The notes: generated by a model from the letters alone, not told the origin. A DNA stretch of 64,000 nucleotides from SZUA-36 sp963727635 (GCA_963727635.1 CAVSHP010000007.1:186001-250000), one strand, 5' to 3'. Shown: positions 37,436 through 45,509, numbered from the stretch's first letter. Numbers and translations: made by a program.

Positions 37436-37875
37436 ATGGCGCTTTGGCGGAATTTCTGGACTTCCCACCGCGGATCAGAGGTCATTATTTGACAAGTTAA
37501 GGCGAACAAGGCCCAGACCATACCAAGAGACTGAGGATTGGTTGAAAGTGCCAGTGCGTTCGCCGGCCGGATAAAGATGAGTTTCTGAGCGTTGTGAGTT
37601 GCGGGCGGAGACTCATCAGTATTCAGCAAACCTCCCACAAGTTTGGAAAAAACGCCACAAGGCTATTTCTAAAGTTCTTTACTGAAAATCAAGAAAAGAA
37701 AACGACCCAGATATACCTGCATGCTTTTCAGCGAATTTCCATATCCGGCCAGGCGCGACTCGAATTAAGTTCTGGTTATGCACAAATCGCACAACCATCA
37801 GACTTCTTAATTGGTTTCTATTGCCATCCCATCTAATGTCCGAACCGGACGATTATTTTTTTAATGCTTTGCCAT
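37436..37875. other. Intergenic region upstream of the toxin-antitoxin pair
   Basis: No gene recognised. An imperfectly spaced inverted repeat (GGCGAAC near 37502, GTTCGCC near 37559) is present. The one open frame (37594-37836) has no family resemblance and no ribosome site. The region is AT-richer than the flanking backbone and may be left over from insertion of the toxin-antitoxin segment. Confidence 0.4.
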
Positions 37876-37904
37876 TTGCTCGACTGTAGCCTGTGGGCTA
37901 CAAT
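37876..37904 (+). promoter_or_regulatory. Promoter with overlapping operator for the toxin-antitoxin operon
   Basis: -35 TTGCTC at 37876-37881, a 17-base spacer and -10 TACAAT at 37899-37904. An inverted repeat TGTAGCC (37885-37891) and GGCTACA (37896-37902) sits between and across the -10 box, where autorepression by a toxin-antitoxin complex would act. Transcription would start about 37910-37912, at the GTG taken as the toxin start. Confidence 0.75.
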
Positions 37905-37910
37905 GTTGTT

Positions 37911-38219
37911 GTGAGGTACGAAATTACCTCAACTGCCATTTTCAACAAATGGCTTGCAGCTCTAAAGGACAGACAGGCCGTAAAGGCGATCGCATTACGC
38001 CTGGCGCGTGTTGAAGCCGGTAACCTGGGAGATATCGAGTCCGTTGGAGGCCGGGTTTGCGAAATGCGGATTTTCGTGGGTAAGGGCTACCGTATTTATA
38101 TGGCAATTCGAAATGATTCGCTTGTTATTTTGCTTTGCGGCGGTACGAAAAACAGCAAAAAGCAGCAGCAACAAGACATCATGAAAGCCAGAAGAATACT
38201 GGGTGAGTTGAAGGACTAA
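37911..38219 (+). CDS. RelE/ParE-superfamily toxin (addiction module killer protein, HigB-like)
   Basis: A 102-residue protein of the 'putative addiction module killer' group (HI1419-like): YEITSTAIFNKWLAALKDRQ, VCEMRIFVGKGYRIYMAIR, then LLCGGTKNSKKQQQQDI. Members are mRNA interferases or ribosome-dependent nucleases. An in-frame GTG at 37893 lies inside the predicted promoter, so GTG at 37911 is the better start, giving a leaderless or nearly leaderless mRNA. The antitoxin gene follows 3 bases after the stop, toxin first, as usual for this family. Confidence 0.87.
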   Translation: MRYEITSTAIFNKWLAALKDRQAVKAIALRLARVEAGNLGDIESVGGRVCEMRIFVGKGYRIYMAIRNDSLVILLCGGTKNSKKQQQQDIMKARRILGELKD

Positions 38220-38222
38220 TTG

Positions 38223-38504
38223 ATGAACATCAGAACCACACCATTTAATCCAGTGGACTTTTTGAAAGGTGACGCTGAAATTGCAGATTACCTCACTGCC
38301 GCATACCAGGATGACGATCCGGCGGTTTTTATCGTGGCCTTGGGCCACGTAGCCAGGCACAGGGGCATCGCCCAACTGGCTAAAGAAACGGGCCTCAATC
38401 GCGAAAGTCTTTATAAAACATTTAACGGCAAGGTTCAGCCGAAATGGGACACGGTGCACCGTCTGTTGAAAGCGATGAAAGTTGAATTGGCGATCGCAGC
38501 GTAA
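38223..38504 (+). CDS. Helix-turn-helix antitoxin (addiction module antidote, HigA-like)
   Basis: A 93-residue DNA-binding protein of the HI1420-like antidote family: FNPVDFLKGDAEIADYL, AAYQDDDPAVFIVALGHVAR, then the helix-turn-helix GIAQLAKETGLNRESLYKTF. It would neutralise the upstream toxin and, with it, bind the inverted repeat at 37885-37902. The ATG at 38223 is used; a TTG directly before it is also in frame. The tail continues into the short DUF2442-like repeat fragment at 38498. Confidence 0.87.
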   Translation: MNIRTTPFNPVDFLKGDAEIADYLTAAYQDDDPAVFIVALGHVARHRGIAQLAKETGLNRESLYKTFNGKVQPKWDTVHRLLKAMKVELAIAA

Positions 38505-38535
38505 AAACTAGCAATTAATGGGTGATGGTGATGGC
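38498..38535 (+). repeat. 38-bp direct repeat, copy 1: remnant of a DUF2442-type gene
   Basis: The sequence from CAGCGTAAAAACTAGC matches 39035-39072 at 33 of 38 positions. Copy 2 codes for QRKNWQLMGDGEG inside the DUF2442 gene; here the same frame would read QRKN-stop-QLMGDGDG, so this copy is a dead fragment. It starts inside the antitoxin stop region. Confidence 0.75.
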
Positions 38536-38673
38536 GTTTCAAATGATGTCGACCTATGCCCTTTGTCAACACAGTCGCCTTTTTGCCACGAATAATGAAA
38601 GACCCCAAAATCCTACACGACATTGGGCTAATCGCCATTCTTCTGCCAAGACAAGCCCAAGTAAGCTTGGACC

Positions 38674-38910
38674 ATGCCAACAACATTAAGAATTGGTCCT
38701 TTTCGTTTCTTCTTTTATAGTAATGAATACGGTGAACCTGCGCACGTTCATGTTCAGCGGGATAAAATGTTGGCAAAGTTTTGGTTGGAGCCCGTGTCTC
38801 TGGCAAGTGCGACGGGGTTTTCATCAAGAGATATCAGGAAAATCCGTTTACTGGTGATAGAAAACAGAGAAGTTCTATTGGAGGCGTGGAATGAGCATTT
38901 CGGCAATTGA
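38674..38910 (+). CDS. DUF4160 domain protein
   Basis: A 78-residue protein with the family opening PTTLRIGPFRFFFYSNE, then EPAHVHVQRD, 'AKFWLEPV' and a C-terminal helix 'REVLLEAWNEHFG'. DUF4160 genes are very often followed by DUF2442, as here, with a 20-base overlap; the pair behaves like a mobile two-gene module and is a candidate toxin-antitoxin pair, without a proven activity that I can cite. Only a weak ribosome site (TTGGA) precedes the ATG. Confidence 0.85.
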   Translation: MPTTLRIGPFRFFFYSNEYGEPAHVHVQRDKMLAKFWLEPVSLASATGFSSRDIRKIRLLVIENREVLLEAWNEHFGN

Positions 38911-39136
38911 GTTGCATGCGCAGGCGCGCAATGTGAGATTTAGCCACGATTCAATATCCGTCGAATTAATCGATGGCCGTACGATTTCTGCTCCCCTAAC
39001 CTGGTTTCCCAGGTTGCTAGAGGCGAACAACAGCCAGCGTAAAAACTGGCAATTAATGGGAGACGGCGAAGGAATACACTGGCCGGATATTGATGAAGAC
39101 CTGAGCGTCGCGGGTTTGCTGGCTGGCACCCATTAG
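38891..39136 (+). CDS. DUF2442 domain protein
   Basis: An 81-residue protein with the DUF2442 pattern: VELIDGRTISAPLTWFPRLL, then the motif NWQLMGDGEGIHWPDIDEDL. Partner of the overlapping DUF4160 gene; its ribosome site (TGGAGG) lies inside that gene. Members occur with DUF4160 or with toxin-like genes and some resemble antitoxins. A short homologous remnant lies at 38498. Confidence 0.86.
   Translation: MSISAIELHAQARNVRFSHDSISVELIDGRTISAPLTWFPRLLEANNSQRKNWQLMGDGEGIHWPDIDEDLSVAGLLAGTH
39035..39072 (+). repeat. 38-bp direct repeat, copy 2 (within the DUF2442 gene)
   Basis: Intact counterpart of the fragment at 38498-38535. Here TGG (Trp) stands where copy 1 has TAG. The two copies flank the start of the DUF4160/DUF2442 segment and could recombine. 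Confidence 0.75.
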
Positions 39137-39407
39137 TATCCAGGCAAAAGCGCCGGGACTCAGTCCTGATCAGCCCCAACAAGCATAGTGGCCTGGCACA
39201 TAGAAATCCAAAAAATTAATTCAACATCCCAGCGCGCACCAATCCATCCCGATCAACGGCTTTGCACCTCGTTTAAACCGATTCACTCATCGTGCTAAAA
39301 AAGGGGCGGCGTCCAAATTTTGCCAGGGTGCTTATTGTCTTCCAGCGCCTGACGGCAGATACTTAAATACAAACGGTTCTTATCCGGCTCTGGGAGGAGG
39401 AGGCACA

Positions 39408-41099
39408 ATGTCGGGAATTACCCGCCGTGAAACGCTGCGAATCTTTCGCGATGCATCACTCACACTTTATCTTTCAGGATGTTCGCTGCCGCGAGGGCAG
39501 GGCGAAACCTTTCAAGGCGCACGTACCGGTTCGCCCGAACTTGCGGACTGGTTAAAGCACAATTCGCCGATCAACCGTCTTCTGCCACGAATAGCACCGG
39601 CTGTTTTCAGTGGTGACGTACCGCAGCGGGCACACGAGTTGATTCGGGACCGGACCGCACAGCTGGACCGGCAAATCGCAAGCACCCAGCGTTGTTCGCT
39701 GGCGATCGTGGGAGGCGGACTCTCGGGTCTTACGACGGCCTACCTGCTGCGGGATACGCAACCACTGCTGCTTGAGCAAGCCGCGCGATTCGGCGGAAAT
39801 TCCAAGGGAGAATCCTGGCAGGGCATCGATTACAGTATCGGCGCCGCTTATTTTCTCAAACCGGAAAGCTCGCTGCCCTATTACCCCATGCTGAAAGAAC
39901 TCGGTGTATTGCAACTTGCAAAAACCCCGCAAGAGGCAGCGCCCGTGGAGCTTCGCGGCAGCCTGATCGAGGACTGGTGGAGCAACGGCTATGCGGGAGA
40001 GTCGCAAGAGGGCCGCTACCAGAGAACCACACTCAAGTCGTATTTCGAGACGACCTTTGCTGCGGAGACGACGCCTTATCCGGATATTCCGATGGTCGAG
40101 GGGGAGGCTACCGAACTCGTCCTGTCGCTCGATAAGGAGACATTTCTCGCACACCTCGAACGCAAGGTGGGTGGATCGCTCGTTCCGGTGATCCGTACTG
40201 CACTGGAACACTATTGCTGGTCATCGATGGGTGCTTCGATGAGCGAAGTAAGCGCCGCGGCCGGCATGAATTTCTACAGCGCCGAGTTCGGTGAACTGGA
40301 GGTCTGCCCGGGCGGCAATGCCGCGGTTACAGAACGTATTCTCGAAGCGCTTGCCAGCGAGCTTCCGGCCGGGAACCTGCGGGCAAAAAGCACCGTGCTC
40401 AAGGTCAGCGCCACTGAGCAAGGTGTCGAGTTGCTGTGGGCCGACGACCAGGGCGAGTTGCACACGGCAAACGCCGATGCGGCCGTACTGGCCTGCCCGA
40501 AGTTCATCGTAAAGCGCATTCTCAGCGATATTGAACCCGAGCGTCTCGAGGCGATAGAGTCGCTTTCCTACCGCGCCTACCTGGTCGCCAATGTTTGTCT
40601 TGACGAACATTGCGCCAGGCAACTCTATGATATGTATCTTCTGAGTGACGGTTCCTCAAGGGATGCCATCGCTGATTCTCTCAAACAAAAGGCTACGGAC
40701 GTCATCTTTGCCAATTTCGGCCAGTCGGCAAGTGGACAATGCGTGCTGACGCTTTATCGCTCGCTGCCGTTCGAGGGTGGGCGCGGCCTGATACTGGCCG
40801 ACGGAAGCTTTGCTCACTTCCAGCAGGAATTCCGCGAACAGGTTATCAACCAGGTGCTGCCGTTGCTGGCGCTTTCACCTGCAAACATCAAGGACATCCG
40901 TATTGCCCGCTGGGGTCATCCCCTGCCCGTAGCCCGGCAAGGGTTTTACCGCGAGCGGATCTATGAAAAGCTGCGCGCGCCGTACCGGAACAGGGTTTTT
41001 TTCGTGCAGCAGGACAACTGGGCGCTGCCGGCATTCGAAACGGCGCTTACCGAGGCGTTTCATTATCACGAGCAGATCAGAGCTGCCCTGATGAAATAA
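39408..41099 (+). CDS. FAD-dependent oxidoreductase (amine-oxidase/protoporphyrinogen-oxidase fold), possible Tat lipoprotein
   Basis: A 563-residue flavoprotein. The FAD-binding glycine motif is LAIVGGGLSGLTTAYLL near residue 100, followed by LLLEQAARFGGNSKGESW; the C-terminus has RVFFVQQDNWALPAFETA. The first 25 residues (ITRRETLRIF ... LYLSGC) combine a twin-arginine motif with a lipobox-like LSGC, suggesting a folded, cofactor-loaded protein exported by Tat and lipid-anchored. The substrate is unknown. GGAGGAGG precedes the ATG at good spacing. No partner gene is obvious; the next gene starts 130 bases on. Confidence 0.8.
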   Translation: MSGITRRETLRIFRDASLTLYLSGCSLPRGQGETFQGARTGSPELADWLKHNSPINRLLPRIAPAVFSGDVPQRAHELIRDRTAQLDRQIASTQRCSLAIVGGGLSGLTTAYLLRDTQPLLLEQAARFGGNSKGESWQGIDYSIGAAYFLKPESSLPYYPMLKELGVLQLAKTPQEAAPVELRGSLIEDWWSNGYAGESQEGRYQRTTLKSYFETTFAAETTPYPDIPMVEGEATELVLSLDKETFLAHLERKVGGSLVPVIRTALEHYCWSSMGASMSEVSAAAGMNFYSAEFGELEVCPGGNAAVTERILEALASELPAGNLRAKSTVLKVSATEQGVELLWADDQGELHTANADAAVLACPKFIVKRILSDIEPERLEAIESLSYRAYLVANVCLDEHCARQLYDMYLLSDGSSRDAIADSLKQKATDVIFANFGQSASGQCVLTLYRSLPFEGGRGLILADGSFAHFQQEFREQVINQVLPLLALSPANIKDIRIARWGHPLPVARQGFYRERIYEKLRAPYRNRVFFVQQDNWALPAFETALTEAFHYHEQIRAALMK

Positions 41100-41232
41100 C
41101 ACCCCGGCAGTTCAACGGGTTACTGCCAAAGACGCACCAAACCGCATTAACGGCACGTAATGAGGTCCTGTTCAACTTTATTTGAACAATCCGGCTAACC
41201 TAAGCCAAAGCCCTCACGTCTATACTTCTGAA

Positions 41233-41784
41233 ATGAGCCAAACCGAACAAAAAATCATCCGCAGGGCCGCCAGGGGGGACCGCACAGCATTCCGTCAGCT
41301 GGTGCTGGAGCACAGTCACTCGATGTTTCGCCTGGCCTGGCGTCTGAGCGGGGACGAAACGGCCGCGGAGGATATCGTGCAGGAGGCCTTTATCAAGGCC
41401 TGGCGCAAGCTTGGCGAATTCCGGATGGATGCCAGTTTCAAGTCCTGGCTGCACCGCATCACGGTCAACACGGCCATGGATTACCTGCGCAAACACGTCA
41501 GACGCAAGCAATTCGAGACCGCGGAACCCGAATGGGAAACGACCACCCAGGCAGGACAGGAACCGGATACTGGCCGGCAGATAGATATCAGCCGGCAGAC
41601 ACAGGTCGCCATGCTGGATCTGAGCGAGGCGGAACGCACAGCGCTCTTGCTCAAGCACTACGAAGGCCATTCCATCGAAGAGGTCGCCCGGATCATGGAA
41701 ATAACCACGGGCGCCTGTAAACAGAACATCTTTCGCGCAGTCAAGAAAATGCGCGTTGCATTGAGACCACTGGTGGCAACATGA
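41233..41784 (+). CDS. ECF sigma factor (RpoE-like)
   Basis: A 183-residue sigma factor with region 2 (FRQLVLEHSHSMFRLAWRLS, then AAEDIVQEAFIKAWRKL, then FKSWLHRITVNTAMDYLRKH) and region 4 (LSEAERTALLLKHYEGHSI, then EEVARIMEITTGACKQNIFRA). The length and motifs are classical for ECF factors. A TTG at 41182 would add 17 residues; ATG at 41233 fits the family better, although it lacks a clear ribosome site. It overlaps the anti-sigma gene by ATGA, so the two are coupled. Confidence 0.88.
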   Translation: MSQTEQKIIRRAARGDRTAFRQLVLEHSHSMFRLAWRLSGDETAAEDIVQEAFIKAWRKLGEFRMDASFKSWLHRITVNTAMDYLRKHVRRKQFETAEPEWETTTQAGQEPDTGRQIDISRQTQVAMLDLSEAERTALLLKHYEGHSIEEVARIMEITTGACKQNIFRAVKKMRVALRPLVAT

Positions 41785-42539
41785 AAATGATCACTGACGA
41801 AGACCTGACACTGCTTTATTACGGCGAACACGAAGACCCGGCGCTGGCCGTGACGGTAGCGGAATCGGAGGAGCTTTCAGCCCGTTACGACGCCCTGTGT
41901 GCCGAACTCAAGTTGGCCGACGCCTACCAGCCACCGCTGCGTGGTGATGATTATGGCGCGCAAGTCTGGCAAAGGATTTCACCCCGTTTGGCTGCTGAAA
42001 ACGAGGGCTCCGGCAGCCGCTTGAGTCACTGGTTGGCCAGGTTCGTGCAACCCCGGCTCAGCCTCGCTGGCGCGCTCTCGATCATGCTGGTCGCGGCTTT
42101 GGCGTTTACGCTGGGACGTAATGGCGGACCGGGACCAAACAATGAACCCGTCACGCCGACGGGTTTGGGCGGGGCAAAGGTCGCAGATATCGACTCAAGC
42201 CGTCTGCTGAACAGTTCGGTCTCCGCCCACCTGGAGCAGGTCAACATTTTGCTGACCCAGTTCGTCAACACCTCTGCAACCAGTGCGGGTGAAACCGGGC
42301 ACGTCACCGACCTGCTGGTGGCCAACCGTCTGTACCGGCAGGCAGCGGTCGCGCAGGGCAATCAGAAGCTCGCCGCGTTTTTGGCCGATCTCGAACCCTT
42401 GCTGATCGAACTGGCCTACCAGGCCCAGACGGGCTCGGCGGCAACCCGCGAACGTATGCAGCAGGAGGTCGAAAACGGCCTGCTGTTCAGGGTTCGCGTA
42501 ATGAATCAACAGCTTAACAAACCCGAAACATCGGTATAA
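41781..42539 (+). CDS. Putative single-span anti-sigma factor
   Basis: A 252-residue protein overlapping the ECF gene (ATGA). The N-terminus (ITDEDLTLLYYGEHEDP) resembles cytosolic anti-sigma domains but lacks a zinc-finger HxxxCxxC. One membrane span lies near residues 94-112 (LAGALSIMLVAALAFTLG), followed by a helical periplasmic domain (NSSVSAHLEQVNILLTQF; FLADLEPLLIELAYQAQ). Position and topology argue for an anti-sigma factor of the upstream protein. It leads into two exported HEAT-repeat genes. Confidence 0.78.
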   Translation: MKMITDEDLTLLYYGEHEDPALAVTVAESEELSARYDALCAELKLADAYQPPLRGDDYGAQVWQRISPRLAAENEGSGSRLSHWLARFVQPRLSLAGALSIMLVAALAFTLGRNGGPGPNNEPVTPTGLGGAKVADIDSSRLLNSSVSAHLEQVNILLTQFVNTSATSAGETGHVTDLLVANRLYRQAAVAQGNQKLAAFLADLEPLLIELAYQAQTGSAATRERMQQEVENGLLFRVRVMNQQLNKPETSV

Positions 42540-42549
42540 GGATACCACT

Positions 42550-44109
42550 ATGACACACAACAACTTTTTCAAAACCGTCCTGCTGACCAGCGTGCTGGTT
42601 TCAGCAACGGTGCTCGCGCAGACCCCCTATGACGAGGGTCAGCGGGCGCTGCGTGACCAGGACTGGATCGCGGCCGCGGAGCATTTCAAGGATGCGATCA
42701 AGGCCGACAAGAATACGGCGGACGCGTCCATGTACTGGCGCGCACACGCCCTGTACAAGGCCGGGCGCCAAAAAGAAGCCGAGCGCCAGGTCGAGACGCT
42801 TGAACGCAAGTACCCCGACAGCCGTTGGGTGAAAGAAGCCCAGGTGCTGATAATCGAACACGATGACTCGGCGCCGGTGCTGGCGGAAGTCGCCGATGAG
42901 CACGGCATGGACGAGGACTTGCGCATGTTTGCATTGGCGCAGCTGATGGAACGCGATCCCGATCGTGCCCTGCCGCTGGTACTCGACATGCTCAAAAGCA
43001 CCAACTCCGAAAGCGTTCGCGGTGATGCGCTGTTCATGCTGGGCATGAGCGATGACCCCAGGGCCCAGAAAGCCATTGCCCAAATCGCGCACGACAGCAA
43101 AAACCCGGAATTGCAGGCAGATGCGATCCACATGCTGGGTGTCTCGGGCAACCAGCCTTCGATGGACCTGCTCTCCGATCTGTACCATGAGTCCGCCAGC
43201 AAAGATGTCAAACAGGCGGTTATCCAGGCCTATATGGTCGCGGATGAATCGGGTGAAATGGTTGAAATACTGACCGGTCTGCTGAAGACGGAACAGGATC
43301 CGGACCTGCAGATTGACATCATCCGCACGCTGGGCCTGATGGATGCGACGGATGAACTGAAAAAGATCTATCCGACACTCAAAAGCCAGGACACAAAGAT
43401 CGCCACGCTCGAAGCCTACTTCCTGGCCGGTGATAGCGAGATACTGCGGCAGGTGCTCGAAACCGAGACCAACCCGGAACTGCGCGTAGCGGCCATTCGC
43501 GGCATCGCGATGGATGATGACGAAGGCTCGGTGGCCCTGCTCGAGTCCGTATACGACAAAGCGGCTTCGCTCGATGAGAAAAAGGCCATCCTCGAATCAC
43601 TCGTGATGATGGATGACGCCGAGGACCTGGCGATGAAAATCGTCCGCACGGAGTCCGATAGCGGGTTGCGCCGTGATGCGATCCACGTGCTGGGTGTGAT
43701 GGAAGCCACCGAGGCAATGGCTGAGCTGTACGCCAGCATCGGCGAAAAGGAACTGCGCAAGCAGGTGCTTGAATCAATGATGGTGGCCGATGACATAGAA
43801 GGTCTGCAGAAAGTGTTGCAGACGGAAACAGATGAAGAATTAAGGGCGCAGGCCATCCAGATGCTGGCCGTCAGTGATGATGACGATGCAGCCGAGTACC
43901 TGGTTGAACTTTACCCGCGGGCCTCGCGCACCGAAAAGCAGGCGGTCATCCAGTCCATGATGATCATGGAAAACGCCGAGGGTCTGATCGGCCTTATGAA
44001 AACCGAGACCGACCCGGAACTCAAACGTCAAATGCTGCAGATGCTGACCATCATGGATTCAGAGGAATCCGACCAGTACCTGTTTGATATGCTGGAGAAG
44101 AAAGGATGA
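42550..44109 (+). CDS. Exported TPR/HEAT-repeat protein
   Basis: A 519-residue protein with a signal peptide (NFFKTVLLTSVLVSATVLAQ). A short TPR-like part (YDEGQRALRDQDWIAAAEHF) is followed by roughly a dozen HEAT-like repeats of about 30 residues, with recurring ELRAQAIQMLAVSDD and EKKAILESLVMMDDAEDL patterns. The protein is acidic. HEAT arrays bind protein partners, so a periplasmic scaffold or sensor for the sigma/anti-sigma pair is a reasonable inference. It starts 10 bases after the anti-sigma stop and overlaps the next gene by ATGA. Confidence 0.83.
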   Translation: MTHNNFFKTVLLTSVLVSATVLAQTPYDEGQRALRDQDWIAAAEHFKDAIKADKNTADASMYWRAHALYKAGRQKEAERQVETLERKYPDSRWVKEAQVLIIEHDDSAPVLAEVADEHGMDEDLRMFALAQLMERDPDRALPLVLDMLKSTNSESVRGDALFMLGMSDDPRAQKAIAQIAHDSKNPELQADAIHMLGVSGNQPSMDLLSDLYHESASKDVKQAVIQAYMVADESGEMVEILTGLLKTEQDPDLQIDIIRTLGLMDATDELKKIYPTLKSQDTKIATLEAYFLAGDSEILRQVLETETNPELRVAAIRGIAMDDDEGSVALLESVYDKAASLDEKKAILESLVMMDDAEDLAMKIVRTESDSGLRRDAIHVLGVMEATEAMAELYASIGEKELRKQVLESMMVADDIEGLQKVLQTETDEELRAQAIQMLAVSDDDDAAEYLVELYPRASRTEKQAVIQSMMIMENAEGLIGLMKTETDPELKRQMLQMLTIMDSEESDQYLFDMLEKKG

Positions 44110-45135
44110 AAAGCAAGTGGATGATTCCCGTCCTGCTGGCACTGAGCGCCAACGGCTGGGCGCAGGCAGGGGCCCTGTACAATGCGCAGCTGAGCGAAAA
44201 TACGTCGCTCACCAACCCTGCAAAGGCGATGCAAGCGGCGCAGGGACAATGGCTGGCTTTCAGCTTGCCGGCACTGGCGGACACACACTCGCCGTGTTGC
44301 TGGACTGGCAAGTGGAATGGTATGGGTGAGGTTGGTTGCAGCCTGGAAACCACGCATCAAAGTTACGGCACGAGATCCGATTCACCGCCGGTTGAAAACG
44401 TGATTGTCTTCAGCCGTATACGCGATGGAAAGGTCGACAAAATGCGGGTTGTCGGCGAATCGTGCCCGGTCGATGCCAATGCTGCGCAGGTGACCTGGAT
44501 TGGCGGCGTCGACAATACGGCGGGTCTCGACTGGCTGGAAGATGCAGCGCGTTCGAATGGCAAAGCTTCGGTCGCTGATACGGCGCTGATGGCGCTTGCC
44601 CTGCATCGCAGCCCCGAGGCAGGTCGGCGTCTTTACACCCTGGCAACGGAAACGCGGGGTGACAAGGCCGAACAGGCCATTTTCTGGCTCGGAAATAGCC
44701 GTGGTGAACAGGGTTTCGAAATACTCAGGACAGCTACTGGCGGAACTGCCGAAGGGTGATACGCGGCGGCAGATCAATTTTGCCCTGGCGCAGAACCAGA
44801 CCCCCGCGGCGGCCGACCTGCTGTTTGAAATCAGCAAAACAGATGCGGACCCCGAGCAACGCGGTCAGGCCATGTTCTGGCTGGCTGAAGAATACCCGCG
44901 TGAGGCGCGGGAATGGTTACTCGAAGTAATCCGCAGCGAACAGGATGCAGATGTTCTGGAGCAAGCCGTGTTTGCAATTTCGCAGTTACCCGGCGACAGC
45001 GGTGACCAGGTATTGCTCAGCCTGGCCAGGGATGGTCAAACCCCGCGGGCGGTGCGGCGCCAGGCCCTGTTCTGGCTGGCCCAGTCGGACAACGACGCCA
45101 GTATTGCTGCGTTGACAGAATTGCTCAGCCGTTAA
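44106..45135 (+). pseudogene. Second exported HEAT-repeat protein, frameshifted
   Basis: The ATG overlaps the previous stop. A signal peptide (WMIPVLLALSANGWAQAG) precedes a domain with a cysteine pair (HSPCCWTGKW) and then HEAT-like repeats (ADTALMALALHRSPEAGRRL; QAIFWLGNSRGEQGFEILR). The frame then ends at 44759. The +1 frame continues without a break as GQLLAELPKGDTRRQINFAL and further HEAT repeats to 45135, so one surplus base lies near 44725-44735. The repeats AMFWLAEEYP and ALFWLAQSDN confirm that this is the same array. The original protein would have about 340 residues. Confidence 0.78.
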
Positions 45136-45161
45136 ATCAGACCGGTATCTTTCAGATTGGC

Positions 45162-45188
45162 AAAGGGCCACCAGCGTGGCCCTTTTTT
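45162..45188 (+). terminator. Rho-independent terminator of the sigma/HEAT operon
   Basis: Stem GGGCCAC (45165-45171), loop CAGC and GTGGCCC (45176-45182), followed by six T. It lies 30 bases after the HEAT gene stop, so the sigma, anti-sigma and two HEAT genes appear to form one operon ending here. Confidence 0.92.
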
Positions 45189-45257
45189 CATTTGGCAAAC
45201 AGCAAAGCGCTATACTGGCTTTGTTATTCGACAGGGTCCAGCCACAGGAGCAATTCA

Positions 45258-45509
45258 ATGGATATTCAAACGCTCACGTCATTCTTCATGTGGTGCACGA
45301 TTATCAATTTCGGTGTATTGCTTTTCCTGGCCCTGATTTACATGTTCGCCGGCGACCTGGCCTATCGTCTTCAGCATCGATGGATTGAAATTCCAAGGGA
45401 AACCTTCAACGTGGTTTTCTACTCGTTCATCGGCTTTTTCAAGGTTCTCGTCCTGGTGTTTTTCCTGGTGCCGTGGATCGCACTGGTGATCATAGGGAGG
45501 GGAGTCTGA
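45258..45509 (+). CDS. Small membrane protein, DUF6868 type
   Basis: An 83-residue protein with two membrane segments (FFMWCTIINFGVLLFLALIY; FIGFFKVLVLVFFLVPWIAL) separated by LQHRWIEIPRETFN. It matches what I know as the DUF6868 family of small inner-membrane proteins, function unknown. CAGGAG precedes ATG at 45258. Its TGA overlaps the next ATG (TGATG), so it is coupled to the DUF924 gene. Confidence 0.8.
   Translation: MDIQTLTSFFMWCTIINFGVLLFLALIYMFAGDLAYRLQHRWIEIPRETFNVVFYSFIGFFKVLVLVFFLVPWIALVIIGRGV

Noticed and set aside
37594..37836. 80-codon frame upstream of the toxin-antitoxin pair
   Set aside because: No ribosome site, family or coding bias; treated as noncoding.
41160..41232. 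RpoE-type autoregulatory promoter before the ECF gene
   Set aside because: GAAC- and TCTGA-like pieces are present but their spacing does not fit.
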